Positions 28,191 through 38,138 of a stretch of 51,551 nucleotides of DNA are shown here, piece by piece (position 1 is the first letter of the stretch; the number at the start of each line of letters is the position of its first letter). The stretch comes from an uncultured Spiribacter sp. GTDB lineage: Bacteria > Pseudomonadota > Gammaproteobacteria > Nitrococcales > Nitrococcaceae. The position numbers and the translations under genes were made by a program. The notes beneath the pieces are model-generated. The model had not been told where the DNA came from, ran no database searches, and saw only the letters and a list, made by a program, of their open reading frames with translations. The stretch covers positions 1-51,551 of the forward strand of contig CALGDM010000004.1 of the NCBI GenBank assembly GCA_937884605.1, in the 5' to 3' direction.

Positions 28191-29561
28191 ATGACACAAC
28201 GAGTATACGTGCGCACCCACGGCTGCCAGATGAACGAGTACGATTCCATCAAGATGGTGGACGTGCTGGCCGCCGAGGGCGATTACGAGCGGGTCAGGAC
28301 GCCGGAAGAGGCGGACGTGATTCTGCTCAACACCTGTTCCATCCGTGAGAAGGCCCAGGAAAAGGTCTTCTCGGAGCTGGGCCGCTGGCGGGCGCTGAAG
28401 GACGACCACCCGGATCTGCTGATCGGCGTGGGCGGATGTGTTGCCAGTCAGGAGGGCGCTGCCATCGTTGAGCGCGCGCCCTATGTGGACATGGTGTTCG
28501 GCCCGCAGACGCTCCATCGTCTGCCCGACATGGTCACCCGGGCCCGCGAGAGCCGCCGGGCGGTGGTGGATGTCAGCTTTCCCGAGATCGAGAAGTTCGA
28601 CCGGCTGCCCGAGGCGCGGGCGGACGGGCCCACGGCGTTTGTCTCCATCATGGAGGGCTGCAGCAAGTACTGCAGTTTCTGTGTGGTGCCCTACACCCGC
28701 GGCGAGGAGATCAGCCGCCCGTTTGACGATGTGCTCGCGGAATGCGCCGAGCTGGCCGAACAGGGCGTGCGCGAGGTCACGCTGCTGGGGCAGAACGTCA
28801 ACGGCTACGCGGCCGAGGGCCCCCTGGGCGAGGCCGCCGATCTGGCGCTGCTGATCCACTACATCGCTGCCATCGACGGGATCGACCGGATCCGCTTTAC
28901 CACCTCGCATCCGCTTGACTTCAATCAGGCCCTGGTGGATGCCTACGCCGAGGTCCCGGAGCTGGTCAATCACCTGCATCTGCCGGTCCAAAGCGGTTCG
29001 GACAATGTCCTGGCGCTGATGAAGCGCAACCACGGCCGCGACCATTTCCTTGATCTGGTCGGGCGACTGCGCGCCGCGCGTCCGGATATCACCCTGTCGT
29101 CGGATTTTATTATCGGTTTTCCCGGCGAGATGGATCGCGACTTCGAGGACACCATGGATCTGGTCGAGCAGGTCGGGTTCGACCAGTCGTTCAGTTTCAT
29201 CTTCTCGCGCCGACCGGGCACCCCGGCCGCACAGCTGCCCGATGCCACCTCGCCGGAGGGCAAGAAGGCCCGGCTCAAGCGCCTGCAGGCAAAGCTTGAC
29301 GACAACGCCCGCGCGATCAGCGAGTCGATGGTGGGGCGGGTCGAGTCGGTGCTGGTGGATGGCCTGTCGCGCAAGGACTCGAGCGAAATCAAGGGGCGTA
29401 CCCAGAACAACCGGGTGGTCAACTTCCCGGGCAATCCGCGGTTGATCGGCCGTTTCGTCCATGTACGCATCACCGAGGCACTGGCGCATTCGCTGCGGGG
29501 TGAGCTGGTGGATATCGACACGCACCTTGAGCCGGACCTGGCCGCGGTGGAGTCAGCTTGA
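28191..29561 (+). CDS. miaB: tRNA-2-methylthio-N6-dimethylallyladenosine synthase
   Basis: A 456-residue radical-SAM enzyme adding a methylthio group to i6A37 of tRNAs that read UNN codons. The N-terminal domain carries the auxiliary cluster cysteines C12, C49 and C83. The radical-SAM motif is C157, C161 and C164 in [14 protein letters not shown] domain forms the C-terminal part (about 380-445). It begins the conserved miaB-phoH-ybeY-corC-lnt group and overlaps phoH by four bases. Confidence 0.97.
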   Translation: MTQRVYVRTHGCQMNEYDSIKMVDVLAAEGDYERVRTPEEADVILLNTCSIREKAQEKVFSELGRWRALKDDHPDLLIGVGGCVASQEGAAIVERAPYVDMVFGPQTLHRLPDMVTRARESRRAVVDVSFPEIEKFDRLPEARADGPTAFVSIMEGCSKYCSFCVVPYTRGEEISRPFDDVLAECAELAEQGVREVTLLGQNVNGYAAEGPLGEAADLALLIHYIAAIDGIDRIRFTTSHPLDFNQALVDAYAEVPELVNHLHLPVQSGSDNVLALMKRNHGRDHFLDLVGRLRAARPDITLSSDFIIGFPGEMDRDFEDTMDLVEQVGFDQSFSFIFSRRPGTPAAQLPDATSPEGKKARLKRLQAKLDDNARAISESMVGRVESVLVDGLSRKDSSEIKGRTQNNRVVNFPGNPRLIGRFVHVRITEALAHSLRGELVDIDTHLEPDLAAVESA

Positions 29562-30574
29562 TCGGGCGAGGCACGGCCGAGGCGGTGGACTTTACTCTGG
29601 CGCCGGCGGACAACGACCGGCTGGCCAACCTCTGCGGGCAGTTCGATGAAAACCTGCGCCAGCTCGAGCGGCGCCTGGGTGTCGAGATCGAGAACCGCGG
29701 TCATCGCTTTCGGATCATCGGCGATGAGGCGGCCACCGACGTGGCCCGGGATGTGGTGCGGGCGCTCTATCGCCAGACCCCCCGCGAATCCATCGGCGCC
29801 GAGCATGTGCATCTGCAGCTGCGCAGCGCCGAGGCGGAGGCCGAGGACGCCCCGCCCGCGGCGGCCGGCGATCAGCCGGCCCCCGATCTGCCTGTCGATG
29901 ACGATGTCTCTATCCCCACTCGCAAGGGGCTGATTCGGGGGCGCGGTCCCAACCAGCGCGGCTATCTTGCCGCCATCCAGCGCTGCGATCTGACCTTTGG
30001 CATTGGGCCGGCCGGCACCGGCAAGACCTATCTGGCGGTGGCCTGCGCGGTGGAAGCGCTGCAGCAGGATCGGGTCGAGCGGTTGGTGCTGGTGCGCCCG
30101 GCGGTGGAAGCGGGCGAGCGGCTGGGCTTTCTGCCCGGTGATCTGGCGCAGAAGGTGGATCCCTATCTGCGCCCCCTCTATGACGCGCTGTTCGAAATGC
30201 TCGGCTTCGAGCGAGTCAACAAGCTGATCGAGCGCAACGTCATCGAGGTTGCCCCGCTGGCCTACATGCGTGGGCGCACGCTGAATGGCGCATTCATCAT
30301 CCTCGATGAGGCGCAGAACACCACCGTTGAGCAGATGAAGATGTTCCTGACGCGCCTGGGCTTTGGCTCGACCGCGGTAGTGACCGGCGATGTCACCCAG
30401 ATTGATCTGCCGGCGGGCAAAACCTCGGGGCTGCGTGATGCCGTGGATGTGCTCCACGACATCGAGGGTGTCAGCTTTACCTTTTTCAATGCCCGCGATG
30501 TCGTGCGCCATGATCTGGTGCAGCGGATCGTGCGTGCCTACGATCGCCATACCGACGATTCAAAGAACGACTGA
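29558..30574 (+). CDS. phoH: PhoH-like ATPase (YbeZ)
   Basis: A 338-residue cytosolic P-loop protein. Walker A is GPAGTGKT (150-157) and Walker B is [10 protein letters not shown]. It partners with the endoribonuclease YbeY, encoded next, and is thought to act in RNA metabolism. I chose the TTG at 29558, which overlaps the miaB stop (TTGA) and has GGAG five bases before it. The resulting start brings TLAPADN in line with the TLEPADN of E. coli YbeZ. The next in-frame candidate is a GTG at 29585. Confidence 0.95.
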   Translation: MIGRGTAEAVDFTLAPADNDRLANLCGQFDENLRQLERRLGVEIENRGHRFRIIGDEAATDVARDVVRALYRQTPRESIGAEHVHLQLRSAEAEAEDAPPAAAGDQPAPDLPVDDDVSIPTRKGLIRGRGPNQRGYLAAIQRCDLTFGIGPAGTGKTYLAVACAVEALQQDRVERLVLVRPAVEAGERLGFLPGDLAQKVDPYLRPLYDALFEMLGFERVNKLIERNVIEVAPLAYMRGRTLNGAFIILDEAQNTTVEQMKMFLTRLGFGSTAVVTGDVTQIDLPAGKTSGLRDAVDVLHDIEGVSFTFFNARDVVRHDLVQRIVRAYDRHTDDSKND

Positions 30575-30580
30575 CCCGTC

Positions 30581-31042
30581 ATGCGCCATCTGGATTTGCA
30601 GTGTGTCACCGACGAATCGGTGCCGGGGGCCGGTGACTTCGAGCGCTGGATCGCCGCGGCGCTGGCCGGCCGCCGGGAGGAATGGGAGATGGCGATCCGT
30701 CTGGTGGACGAGTCCGAGAGCCAGACCCTCAACCGGGATTATCGCGGTCATGATCGGCCCACCAATGTCCTGTCGTTTCCCGCCGAGCTGCCCGAGGGCG
30801 TCGAGCTACCGCTGCTGGGGGACCTGGTGATCTGCGCGCCCGTGGTCCGGCGCGAGGCCGACGCCCAGGGCAAGACGGCACCGGCGCACTGGGCGCATCT
30901 CACAGTCCACGGCGTGCTTCACTTGCTTGGGTTCGATCACATGGATAGCGTAGAGGCAGATACCATGGAGGCGGAAGAGCGCGGCATCATGGCGCAGCTG
31001 GGTTATGACGACCCCTACCAATCGGAGCTGACTCCGGCATGA
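30581..31042 (+). CDS. ybeY: Endoribonuclease YbeY, rRNA maturation factor
   Basis: A 153-residue metal-dependent RNase involved in 16S rRNA 3' maturation and 70S quality control. The zinc site HGVLHLLGFDH gives H110, H114 and H120. The conserved RGHDRPTNVLSFP segment lies upstream of it. It is six bases after phoH and overlaps corC by four bases. Confidence 0.96.
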   Translation: MRHLDLQCVTDESVPGAGDFERWIAAALAGRREEWEMAIRLVDESESQTLNRDYRGHDRPTNVLSFPAELPEGVELPLLGDLVICAPVVRREADAQGKTAPAHWAHLTVHGVLHLLGFDHMDSVEADTMEAEERGIMAQLGYDDPYQSELTPA

Positions 31043-31896
31043 GCGACGAATCGTCCGCGCCGGTCGGACAGAAAACCTGGCTCATGCGCATTGGCAAGGC
31101 CCTGGGCGGTCAAGACCCCCAGAGCCGTGACGATGTGGTTGAAACGCTCCGCGCGGCGCATCAGCACGGCATCCTCGATGCCGACGCGCTGTCGATGTGT
31201 GAAGGCGTGCTGCATGTTGCCGAGCTGCAGGTGCGCGACGTGATGATCCCGCGCTCGAAGGTCTCGCTGCTGCGCCGCTCGGAATCGGTCTGGGACCTGC
31301 TGCCGGCGATCATTGAAAGCGGTCACTCGCGGTTTCCGGTCACCGGTGACAACCGGGATGACGTGATTGGCATTCTCATCGCCAAGGATTTGCTGCCTTA
31401 CCTCGATCCGCAGCATCAGCGCGAGTTCCAGCTCCGCGAACTGCTGCGCCCGGCACTGTTCGTGCCCGAGAGCAAGCGCCTCGATGCCCTGCTCAAGCTG
31501 TTTCAGGAAAGCCGCAACCACCTGGCGATCGTGGTCGACGAATATGGCGGTCTGGCCGGGATCGTGACCATTGAGGATGTCATCGAACAGATCGTCGGCG
31601 AGATCGATGACGAGCACGACCTGGATGACGACGCCTGGATTCTCAATCGCACCGATGACGGCCAGACCGTGGTCAAGGCCCTGACGCCGATCGAGACCTT
31701 CAACGATCACTTCGGCACGGCCTTCAGCGACGAGGAGTTCGACACCATTGGCGGGGTTGTGGCCAACGGGTTCGGTCGGGTCCCGCGCCGTGGCGAGCAC
31801 CTGATCCTCGAAGATCTGCGCTTTGATGTGGTGCGGGCCGACAGCCGTCGGCTGCACCTGCTAATGGTGACGCCGCAGCCGGCATGTCGCGACTGA
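31039..31896 (+). CDS. corC: CorC/YbeX family CBS-domain protein
   Basis: A 285-residue cytosolic protein. It has two CBS domains (about residues 65-185, with [14 protein letters not shown]) and a C-terminal CorC_HlyC transporter-associated domain (about 205-280). The family is linked to Mg/Co efflux, and E. coli YbeX has been linked to ribosome metabolism, which suits the neighbouring ybeY. No membrane segment. The gene overlaps ybeY by four bases and lnt by thirteen. Confidence 0.94.
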   Translation: MSDESSAPVGQKTWLMRIGKALGGQDPQSRDDVVETLRAAHQHGILDADALSMCEGVLHVAELQVRDVMIPRSKVSLLRRSESVWDLLPAIIESGHSRFPVTGDNRDDVIGILIAKDLLPYLDPQHQREFQLRELLRPALFVPESKRLDALLKLFQESRNHLAIVVDEYGGLAGIVTIEDVIEQIVGEIDDEHDLDDDAWILNRTDDGQTVVKALTPIETFNDHFGTAFSDEEFDTIGGVVANGFGRVPRRGEHLILEDLRFDVVRADSRRLHLLMVTPQPACRD

Positions 31897-33353
31897 TCCG
31901 TCTGCCGCTGGCCCTGGCGGCGGGTGGTCTTCTGTCCCTGGGCTTTGCGCCGTTCGGCTGGTTCTGGACCCCGTTTGTCACGCTGGCCGCGATCTTTGCC
32001 GGCCTTTCGGTGCTGTCCTCGCCGAAGGCCGTGCTGTTCACTGCCTACGCTTTTGGTCTCGGCTATGCCGGCAGTGGCGTGTACTGGATCTATTACAGCA
32101 TCGCCGACTATGGGGGCGGGCCGCTGGCGGGCGCAGTGGCCACGGCGGTTCTGGTGGCGCTGTTTGCCCTCATCCCTATGCTGGCGCTGGCCGCTGGCTG
32201 GTGGTTGGGCGGGGGCAACCGGCGCCGGACCCGCCTGCTGGCGCTTCCCCTGGTCTGGGTGGGTGTCGAGTGGGTCCGCAGCTGGCTGGCCACCGGGGCC
32301 ACCTGGCTGAGTGTGGGCTATACCCAGATCGATACCCCGTTGGCCGCGCTGGCCCCGGTGGCCGGTGTCTATGGCCTCAGCCTGGCTGTCGCACTGATCG
32401 CCGGGCTGCTGGCGGATGCCATCGTCTCGCCGCGGCGACGGCGGGTTGCCCTGGCGCTGGGGATGACTGCGCTGGTCGTGATGGGTGCCCGGGGCCTCGA
32501 TCACGAGTGGACGCGGCCCGTGGGCGATCCGCTCAGCGTGTCGATCCTGCAGGGCAACATCGATCAGGCGCGCAAATGGGATCCGGATGAGCGCGGGGCA
32601 ATTCTGCGCGAGTATCTGCAGATGAGCCGTGCCCGGCTGGGTGATGATCTGATCATCTGGCCCGAGACCGCCCTGCCGGTGTTCTATCGCCAGGCGCGGG
32701 AGTGGCTGGATCCGCTGGCCCGCGACGCCCGGGCGGCGGGCAGTCAGCTGATCCTGGGGGCGCCGGTGGCCCGCGAGGATCGACGCTACAACGCCGTCGT
32801 GGTGGCCGGGGAGTCCCCGCAGTACTACTTCAAGCGTCATCTGGTGCCGTTTGGTGAATACGTGCCGTTTCGCGGTATCGCCGGTGGCATTCTGGATTTT
32901 GTCGGTACGCCGCTGGGAGACTTCAGTGCCGGCCGCTCGGCGGCGCCGCTATCCGTCGCCGGCCACGATCTGGGCGTGAGCATCTGCTACGAGGTCACGT
33001 TTGGTGCCGAAGTGGCGGCGGCGCTGCCCGCCGCCGATCTGCTGCTCAATGTCAGCAACGATGCCTGGTTTGGCCGCTCGACCGCGCCCTGGCAGCACCT
33101 GCAGATGGCGCGGATGCGCGCCCTCGAGACCGGTCGCGAGATGATGCGCGCCACCAATACGGGGGTCTCGGCGATCATCGGCGCGGATGGCAGGCTCCGT
33201 CGCACGGGACCGCTGTTCGAGTCGGCGATCCTGACCGCCACGGTTCAGCCCTATCAGGGGGCAACGCCCTATGTGCGTGCCGGCGACTGGCCGCTGGTCG
33301 GTCTGGTGGTCGCCGGCATCGGCGGGCTGTTGCTGCGTCGGCGCCGGCGGTAG
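31884..33353 (+). CDS. lnt: Apolipoprotein N-acyltransferase
   Basis: A 489-residue inner-membrane enzyme that adds the third acyl chain to lipoproteins. Several hydrophobic segments occupy about residues 5-215 and one lies at the very C-terminus. The nitrilase-like periplasmic domain has the catalytic triad E261 (WPETALP), K317 (YFKRHLVPFGEY) and C368 (SICYEV). It is the last gene of the miaB group and overlaps corC. The lipoprotein LptE encoded downstream (36586-37086) would be one of its substrates. Confidence 0.96.
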   Translation: MSRLIRLPLALAAGGLLSLGFAPFGWFWTPFVTLAAIFAGLSVLSSPKAVLFTAYAFGLGYAGSGVYWIYYSIADYGGGPLAGAVATAVLVALFALIPMLALAAGWWLGGGNRRRTRLLALPLVWVGVEWVRSWLATGATWLSVGYTQIDTPLAALAPVAGVYGLSLAVALIAGLLADAIVSPRRRRVALALGMTALVVMGARGLDHEWTRPVGDPLSVSILQGNIDQARKWDPDERGAILREYLQMSRARLGDDLIIWPETALPVFYRQAREWLDPLARDARAAGSQLILGAPVAREDRRYNAVVVAGESPQYYFKRHLVPFGEYVPFRGIAGGILDFVGTPLGDFSAGRSAAPLSVAGHDLGVSICYEVTFGAEVAAALPAADLLLNVSNDAWFGRSTAPWQHLQMARMRALETGREMMRATNTGVSAIIGADGRLRRTGPLFESAILTATVQPYQGATPYVRAGDWPLVGLVVAGIGGLLLRRRRR

Positions 33354-33368
33354 GCGATTCGCCGTTAC

Positions 33369-33395
33369 CCCGATCAACCCGGTAGACTGATCGGG
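33369..33395 (+). repeat. Inverted repeat in the lnt-zinc ribbon gap
   Basis: CCCGATCA (33369-33376) and TGATCGGG (33388-33395) are perfect inverted copies around an 11-base centre. The centre contains GGTAGAC, so a -10-like TAGACT (33383-33388) sits within the structure. No T run follows, so it is a poor terminator. It could be an operator or an mRNA hairpin. It lies in the 66-base gap before the next gene. Confidence 0.5.
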
Positions 33396-33419
33396 AAAAG
33401 CCACCGAGGAGTGAGGGCG

Positions 33420-33947
33420 ATGACTGACAATGAGCAACCGCGGGATCACGAAGTCCACGGTTATGAGCGGATGCTTGAGCGTGTTCGCGAGCGCCTGGAG
33501 AGCACCGGCGAGGCGGTGGAAAAGGGCTTTAACGAGGCGCTGGCCGCTGCCCGCGAGCGCAGTGTGGCCCTGGGTGAGCTGACCCGCGACGAGGCCGATC
33601 GCGTGGCCGAATGGCTGCAGCGTGATCTGGAGGATGCGGCCGAGTATGTCGACAGGGCCCGGGGGACCTACTCGGACTGGCTGCACATGGACCTGCAGCT
33701 GGTGGAAAACTGGATCTGGGATCGCTTTTCGTCGGTGGCCGATCAGACCCGGCTGCAGTGGCAGGCCCTCAATCGGCAGCTGCAGGCGGCGGCGCGCTAT
33801 CACACCGGCGAGGTCACCGGCCCGGGCACACTGGTATGCCGGGATTGCGGCGAGGTTCTGCACTTCAAGCGCACCGGTCATATCCCGCCGTGTCCCAAGT
33901 GCCACGGCAGCCGTTTCGAGCGGGCCGCGCGCCAGACAACGGGCTGA
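33420..33947 (+). CDS. Zinc-ribbon protein, DUF1451 (YbeL-like)
   Basis: A 175-residue soluble protein of unknown function. Residues about 10-130 are charged and helical, with many Arg-Glu pairs that suggest a coiled coil. A C-terminal zinc ribbon has CRDCGE and CPKCHG. This matches the YbeL family, whose gene lies near leuS in E. coli as well. I chose the ATG at 33420, with GAGGAG eight bases before, rather than a GTG nine bases upstream. Confidence 0.85.
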   Translation: MTDNEQPRDHEVHGYERMLERVRERLESTGEAVEKGFNEALAAARERSVALGELTRDEADRVAEWLQRDLEDAAEYVDRARGTYSDWLHMDLQLVENWIWDRFSSVADQTRLQWQALNRQLQAAARYHTGEVTGPGTLVCRDCGEVLHFKRTGHIPPCPKCHGSRFERAARQTTG

Positions 33948-33991
33948 CGGCAGGTGCAATCACGCCCGGCGCCGGGGTATCCTCTCGCCCC

Positions 33992-36586
33992 ATGGAAAAG
34001 CAATACGACCCCGCCCGTTTAGAGACTGACGCGCAGGCCTACTGGGACGACCACGGCTGCTTTCGGGTCACGGAAGACCCCGAGCGCGAATCCTTCTACT
34101 GCCTGTCAATGCTGCCGTACCCCAGTGGGCGGCTGCATATGGGCCATGTCCGCAACTACACCATTGGTGATGTCATCAGTCGCTATCAGCGTATGCAGGG
34201 CCGCAATGTCCTGCAGCCGATGGGCTGGGACGCCTTCGGCCTGCCGGCGGAGAATGCGGCCATCAAGCGGGGCGTCCCGCCGGCGGAGTGGACGTATCAG
34301 AACATCGACCACATGCGCCGTCAGCTGCAGCGCATGGGCTACGGCTATGACTGGACCCGCGAGGTCACCACCTGTTCGCCGTCGTATTACCGCTGGGAGC
34401 AGCAGATGTTCACCCGTCTGCTCGAACAGGGGTTGGTGTATCGGGCGAGCGCGGTGGTCAACTGGGATCCGGTGGACCAGACCGTCCTTGCCAACGAGCA
34501 GGTGGTTGAGGGGCGCGGCTGGCGCTCGGGTGCGAAGGTCGAGCGCCGCGAGATCCCGCAGTGGTTTCTGCGTATCACCGACTATGCCGATGAGCTGCTG
34601 GACGGGCTGGATGCACTGCCGGGCTGGCCGGATGCGGTCAAGACCATGCAGCGCAACTGGATCGGCCGCTCGCAGGGCATCGAGCTGGATTTTGCCCTGG
34701 CCCATGGTGGCGAACCCCTGCGGGTGTACACGACCCGGCCGGATACGCTCTATGCCGCCACCTACATGGCCGTCGCCGCCGATCACCCGCTGGCTGTCGA
34801 GGCCGGCCGGCAGGATGCCAGGGTGGCCGCATTCCTCGAGGAGATCCGTCAGGGCGCGGTCACCGAGGAGGCCATGGAAAAGCTCGAGAAAAAGGGCATG
34901 CCCCTTGGCATCGAGGCAATCAACCCGCTCTCGGGCGAGCGTATTCCCGTATGGGTGGCCAATTTTGTGCTCATGGGATACGGCACCGGCGCGATCATGG
35001 CGGTCCCGGGGCATGACGCCCGCGACCATGAGTTCGCGACCCGCTTCGGTCTGCCCATCCGCCAGGCGGTGGGCCCGGCGGACGGCACAGCGGTCGATGT
35101 CCAGGCCGAGCCCTGGACCGCGAAGGAGCGCCTGGTCACGGTCAACGCCGGCCCGTTCACCGGGATGGACTTTGCCACGGCGTTCGACGCCATCGCCCGT
35201 CATCTTGAGGCCGAGGGCATCGGCCGACGCACCACCAACTACCGGCTGCGCGACTGGGGGGTCTCGCGGCAGCGCTACTGGGGCTGCCCGATCCCGGTGA
35301 TTCATTGCCCGGACTGCGGCGCGGTGCCGGTCCCCGATCAGGATCTGCCGGTGACGCTGCCCGAGAACGTGACCTTTACCGGCGTACAGTCGCCGCTACG
35401 CACGGACGAGGCCTGGCGCCGGGTGGCCTGCCCGCGCTGTGGCGGTGAGGCCGAACGCGAGACCGACACCTTCGATACCTTTGTCGAGTCCTCCTGGTAC
35501 TACGCCCGCTACTGCAGCCCCGATGCCGATGCGATGCTCGACGAGCGCGCCGACCACTGGCTGCCGGTGGATCAGTACATCGGGGGCATCGAGCATGCCG
35601 TGATGCATCTGCTGTATTTCCGCTTCTGGCACAAGCTCATGCGCGATCTGGGCTACCTGAGCAGCGATGAGCCCGCCACCAACCTGCTCTGTCAGGGCAT
35701 GGTGCTGGCCGAGGCCTTTTATCACGACAGCGATGCCGGCGGCCGCGAGTGGGTGGCGCCGTCCGATGTCGAGATCGAGCGGGACGGCAAGGGACGCATT
35801 CTGCGGGCCGCACGCCGCAGTGACGGGGCCGAGGTGGTGGCCACGGGCTGGACCACCATGTCCAAATCCAAGAACAACGGCGAGGACCCGGAAAGCCTCG
35901 TGGCGCGATTCGGTGCCGATACGCTGCGGCTTTTCACGATGTTCGCCGCGCCGCCGGATCAGGCACTGGAGTGGCAGGACAGTGGGGTCGAGGGGGCATC
36001 GCGGTTTCTGCGGCGCCTCTATGGTCTGGTCCATGAGCATGTCAGCGCCGGGGCGTGCCCTGCCGACCGGGTGACCGAAGGGCTGGATGACGAGGCCGTG
36101 GCACTGCGGCGCAAGCTCCACGAGACCATTGCCAAGGTGGGTGACGACATCGGCCGTCGCTATACCTTCAATACCGCCATTGCGGCCATCATGGAGCTGT
36201 GCAACGCACTGGGCCGCTACACCGGCACAGGGCCGGTCGCCCGGGGGGTGCGCCAGGAGGCGCTCGAGGCCGTGGTTCTCATGCTCCAGCCCATCACGCC
36301 GCATCTCAGTCATGGGCTGTGGACAGCACTCGGCCGTGAAGGGGCAGCGGTGGATCAGCCCTGGCCCAGCGTCGATGAAGCGGCCCTGCGCCGCGACCAG
36401 GTCGAACTGGTGGTGCAGGTCAACGGCAAGCTGCGCAGTCGCATTGCCGTGGCGGCGGACGCCGACGAGGCGACCATCCGTGAGCAGGCCCTGGCCGACG
36501 AGCATGTCCGGCGGTTTATCGATGACCGCACGGTGCGCAAGGTGATTGTCGTGCCCGGCCGTCTGGTCAATGTGGTGGCGCCGTGA
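33992..36586 (+). CDS. leuS: Leucyl-tRNA synthetase
   Basis: An 864-residue class I aminoacyl-tRNA synthetase (860 in E. coli). The HIGH-type motif is HMGH (49-52) and the KMSKS-type motif is TMSKS (622-626). The editing domain lies at about 225-415 with its TTRPDTLYAATYMAVA-type signature. The start at 33992 gives MEKQYDPARLE, the family N-terminus. No Shine-Dalgarno sequence precedes it; TATCCT (33978-33983) lies eight bases before the ATG, like a -10 element of a leaderless gene. It overlaps lptE by one base. Confidence 0.97.
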   Translation: MEKQYDPARLETDAQAYWDDHGCFRVTEDPERESFYCLSMLPYPSGRLHMGHVRNYTIGDVISRYQRMQGRNVLQPMGWDAFGLPAENAAIKRGVPPAEWTYQNIDHMRRQLQRMGYGYDWTREVTTCSPSYYRWEQQMFTRLLEQGLVYRASAVVNWDPVDQTVLANEQVVEGRGWRSGAKVERREIPQWFLRITDYADELLDGLDALPGWPDAVKTMQRNWIGRSQGIELDFALAHGGEPLRVYTTRPDTLYAATYMAVAADHPLAVEAGRQDARVAAFLEEIRQGAVTEEAMEKLEKKGMPLGIEAINPLSGERIPVWVANFVLMGYGTGAIMAVPGHDARDHEFATRFGLPIRQAVGPADGTAVDVQAEPWTAKERLVTVNAGPFTGMDFATAFDAIARHLEAEGIGRRTTNYRLRDWGVSRQRYWGCPIPVIHCPDCGAVPVPDQDLPVTLPENVTFTGVQSPLRTDEAWRRVACPRCGGEAERETDTFDTFVESSWYYARYCSPDADAMLDERADHWLPVDQYIGGIEHAVMHLLYFRFWHKLMRDLGYLSSDEPATNLLCQGMVLAEAFYHDSDAGGREWVAPSDVEIERDGKGRILRAARRSDGAEVVATGWTTMSKSKNNGEDPESLVARFGADTLRLFTMFAAPPDQALEWQDSGVEGASRFLRRLYGLVHEHVSAGACPADRVTEGLDDEAVALRRKLHETIAKVGDDIGRRYTFNTAIAAIMELCNALGRYTGTGPVARGVRQEALEAVVLMLQPITPHLSHGLWTALGREGAAVDQPWPSVDEAALRRDQVELVVQVNGKLRSRIAVAADADEATIREQALADEHVRRFIDDRTVRKVIVVPGRLVNVVAP

Positions 36587-37086
36587 TGGCTGGCGGGCGG
36601 ATTGCTCTGGCCGTTGCCCTGGCGCTGTTGGTGGCGGCCTGCGGCTGGCAGCTGCGCGGCGCCGGGGGGGGCGGCTTCGAGGGCGTGCCCGTGGCGATCG
36701 ATGGGTCCATCGATAATCGCTTCAGCAATCGCCTGGCCGAGCGCCTGCGCGATCTTGACGCGCTGGTCGTGGAGGAGCCTGCCGATGCGCGGGTGGTCAT
36801 TGAAATTCTCGAGGCCTCGAGCCGGCGACGCACGGTGGCCACCGATGCCGACGGTTTCGCCAGCGAGTACGAGCTGCGCTATCGCATTCGTTTCAGTCTC
36901 AACGCCGGTGGCAAGGCCGGGCCCGATCCGGCCACCATCGCAAGCCAGACCGTGCGCACCTCGGCCAGCTACCCCGCGGACCCGAGCAATCTGCAGGGAC
37001 GCGATGCCGAGGAGGAGGATCTGCGCCGTGACCTGCGTGACGATGCCCTCCAGCTGCTGCTCTCGCGGGTGGGTCGGCGCCTGTAG
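36586..37086 (+). CDS. lptE: LPS-assembly lipoprotein LptE
   Basis: A 166-residue outer-membrane lipoprotein that plugs the LptD barrel during lipopolysaccharide insertion. The signal peptide ends in the lipobox VAAC (residues 16-19), and CGWQLRG follows as in the family. The rest is diverged, which is usual for LptE. The start at the TGATG junction with leuS is preferred over the GTG one codon upstream. Its partner LptD is encoded at the right end of the window. Confidence 0.92.
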   Translation: MAGGRIALAVALALLVAACGWQLRGAGGGGFEGVPVAIDGSIDNRFSNRLAERLRDLDALVVEEPADARVVIEILEASSRRRTVATDADGFASEYELRYRIRFSLNAGGKAGPDPATIASQTVRTSASYPADPSNLQGRDAEEEDLRRDLRDDALQLLLSRVGRRL

Positions 37087-37097
37087 GCCGGGCGATC

Positions 37098-38138
37098 ATG
37101 CCGGAGATCCGCTTCGACGAGTTGCCCGAGCGCATTGACCGCGGGCTTGCGCCGATCTACCTGATCGCCGGCGAGGAGCCCTTGCTGATCGAGGAGGCAC
37201 TGGATCGGCTGCGCCAGCGGGCCCGGCGCGAGGGCTATGACGAGCGCGAGGTACTGCACGTCGATACCGGTTTTGACTGGAACCGTCTGGCCAGCGCTGC
37301 TGACAACCTGTCGCTGTTCACCGAGCGTCGGCTCATCGAACTGCGGCTGCCCGGCGGCAAGCCGGGTCGCGATGGCAGTGCCGTCCTCAAGGCCCGGGCC
37401 GGCGCCCCCGATCCGGGGCATATCCTGATCGTGATTGCCGGCCGTCTCGAGACCGCACAGCGCCAGTCGGCCTGGGCCAAGGCCATCGCCAGCGCCGGTG
37501 TCATGAGCTACGCCTGGCCGTTACGCCGCCACGAGCTGACCGGCTGGGCCCGGCGCCGGGCACGCGAGCGCGACCTGAGCCTGGATACCGCCACGGCCGG
37601 CCTGATTGCCGAGCGCAATGAGGGCAATCTGCTGGCGCTGGCGCAGGAGATCGACAAGCTGGCGTTGCTGGCGGACGGGCGTCCGGTGGACGCCGAGTGG
37701 GCGAGTGAGGCCATCAGCGACAGCGCCCGATTTGCGGTCTTTGATTTGCCCGAGGCCATGCTGGCCGGAGACCCGGTGCGCACGCTGCGTATTCTCAGGC
37801 GGCTGCGCACCGAGGGCGAGGAGCCGGTCCTGGTGCTGTGGGGGGTCGCCCGCGATATCCGGGTGCTCGCCGATCTACAGGCCTCGATGGCCGCCGGTGA
37901 GCGGGCGGCAGCGGTGATGAGCCGCCACCGGATCTGGAAGAATCGCCAGGCCCGACTGCAGACCATCGCCCGCGGCACGCCGCGCGGAGTCTGGGAGCGG
38001 TTGCTCGGGCGGGCGGCCCGGGTGGATCGTGTGATCAAGGGGGCCGAATCGGGCCGGCCCTGGGATGAATTACTGGAACTCTCGAGTGTTGTGGCGCGCG
38101 GCGTCGCAACCGCCGATCGCAGGGAGAAAAACGGATGA
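37098..38138 (+). CDS. holA: DNA polymerase III subunit delta
   Basis: A 346-residue clamp-loader subunit that opens the beta clamp. The family segment [19 protein letters not shown] is found near the N-terminus, followed by an AAA+-like fold and a C-terminal helical collar domain. The neighbours lptE and proA-nadD match the order known in Pseudomonas. It overlaps proA by four bases. Confidence 0.95.
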   Translation: MPEIRFDELPERIDRGLAPIYLIAGEEPLLIEEALDRLRQRARREGYDEREVLHVDTGFDWNRLASAADNLSLFTERRLIELRLPGGKPGRDGSAVLKARAGAPDPGHILIVIAGRLETAQRQSAWAKAIASAGVMSYAWPLRRHELTGWARRRARERDLSLDTATAGLIAERNEGNLLALAQEIDKLALLADGRPVDAEWASEAISDSARFAVFDLPEAMLAGDPVRTLRILRRLRTEGEEPVLVLWGVARDIRVLADLQASMAAGERAAAVMSRHRIWKNRQARLQTIARGTPRGVWERLLGRAARVDRVIKGAESGRPWDELLELSSVVARGVATADRREKNG

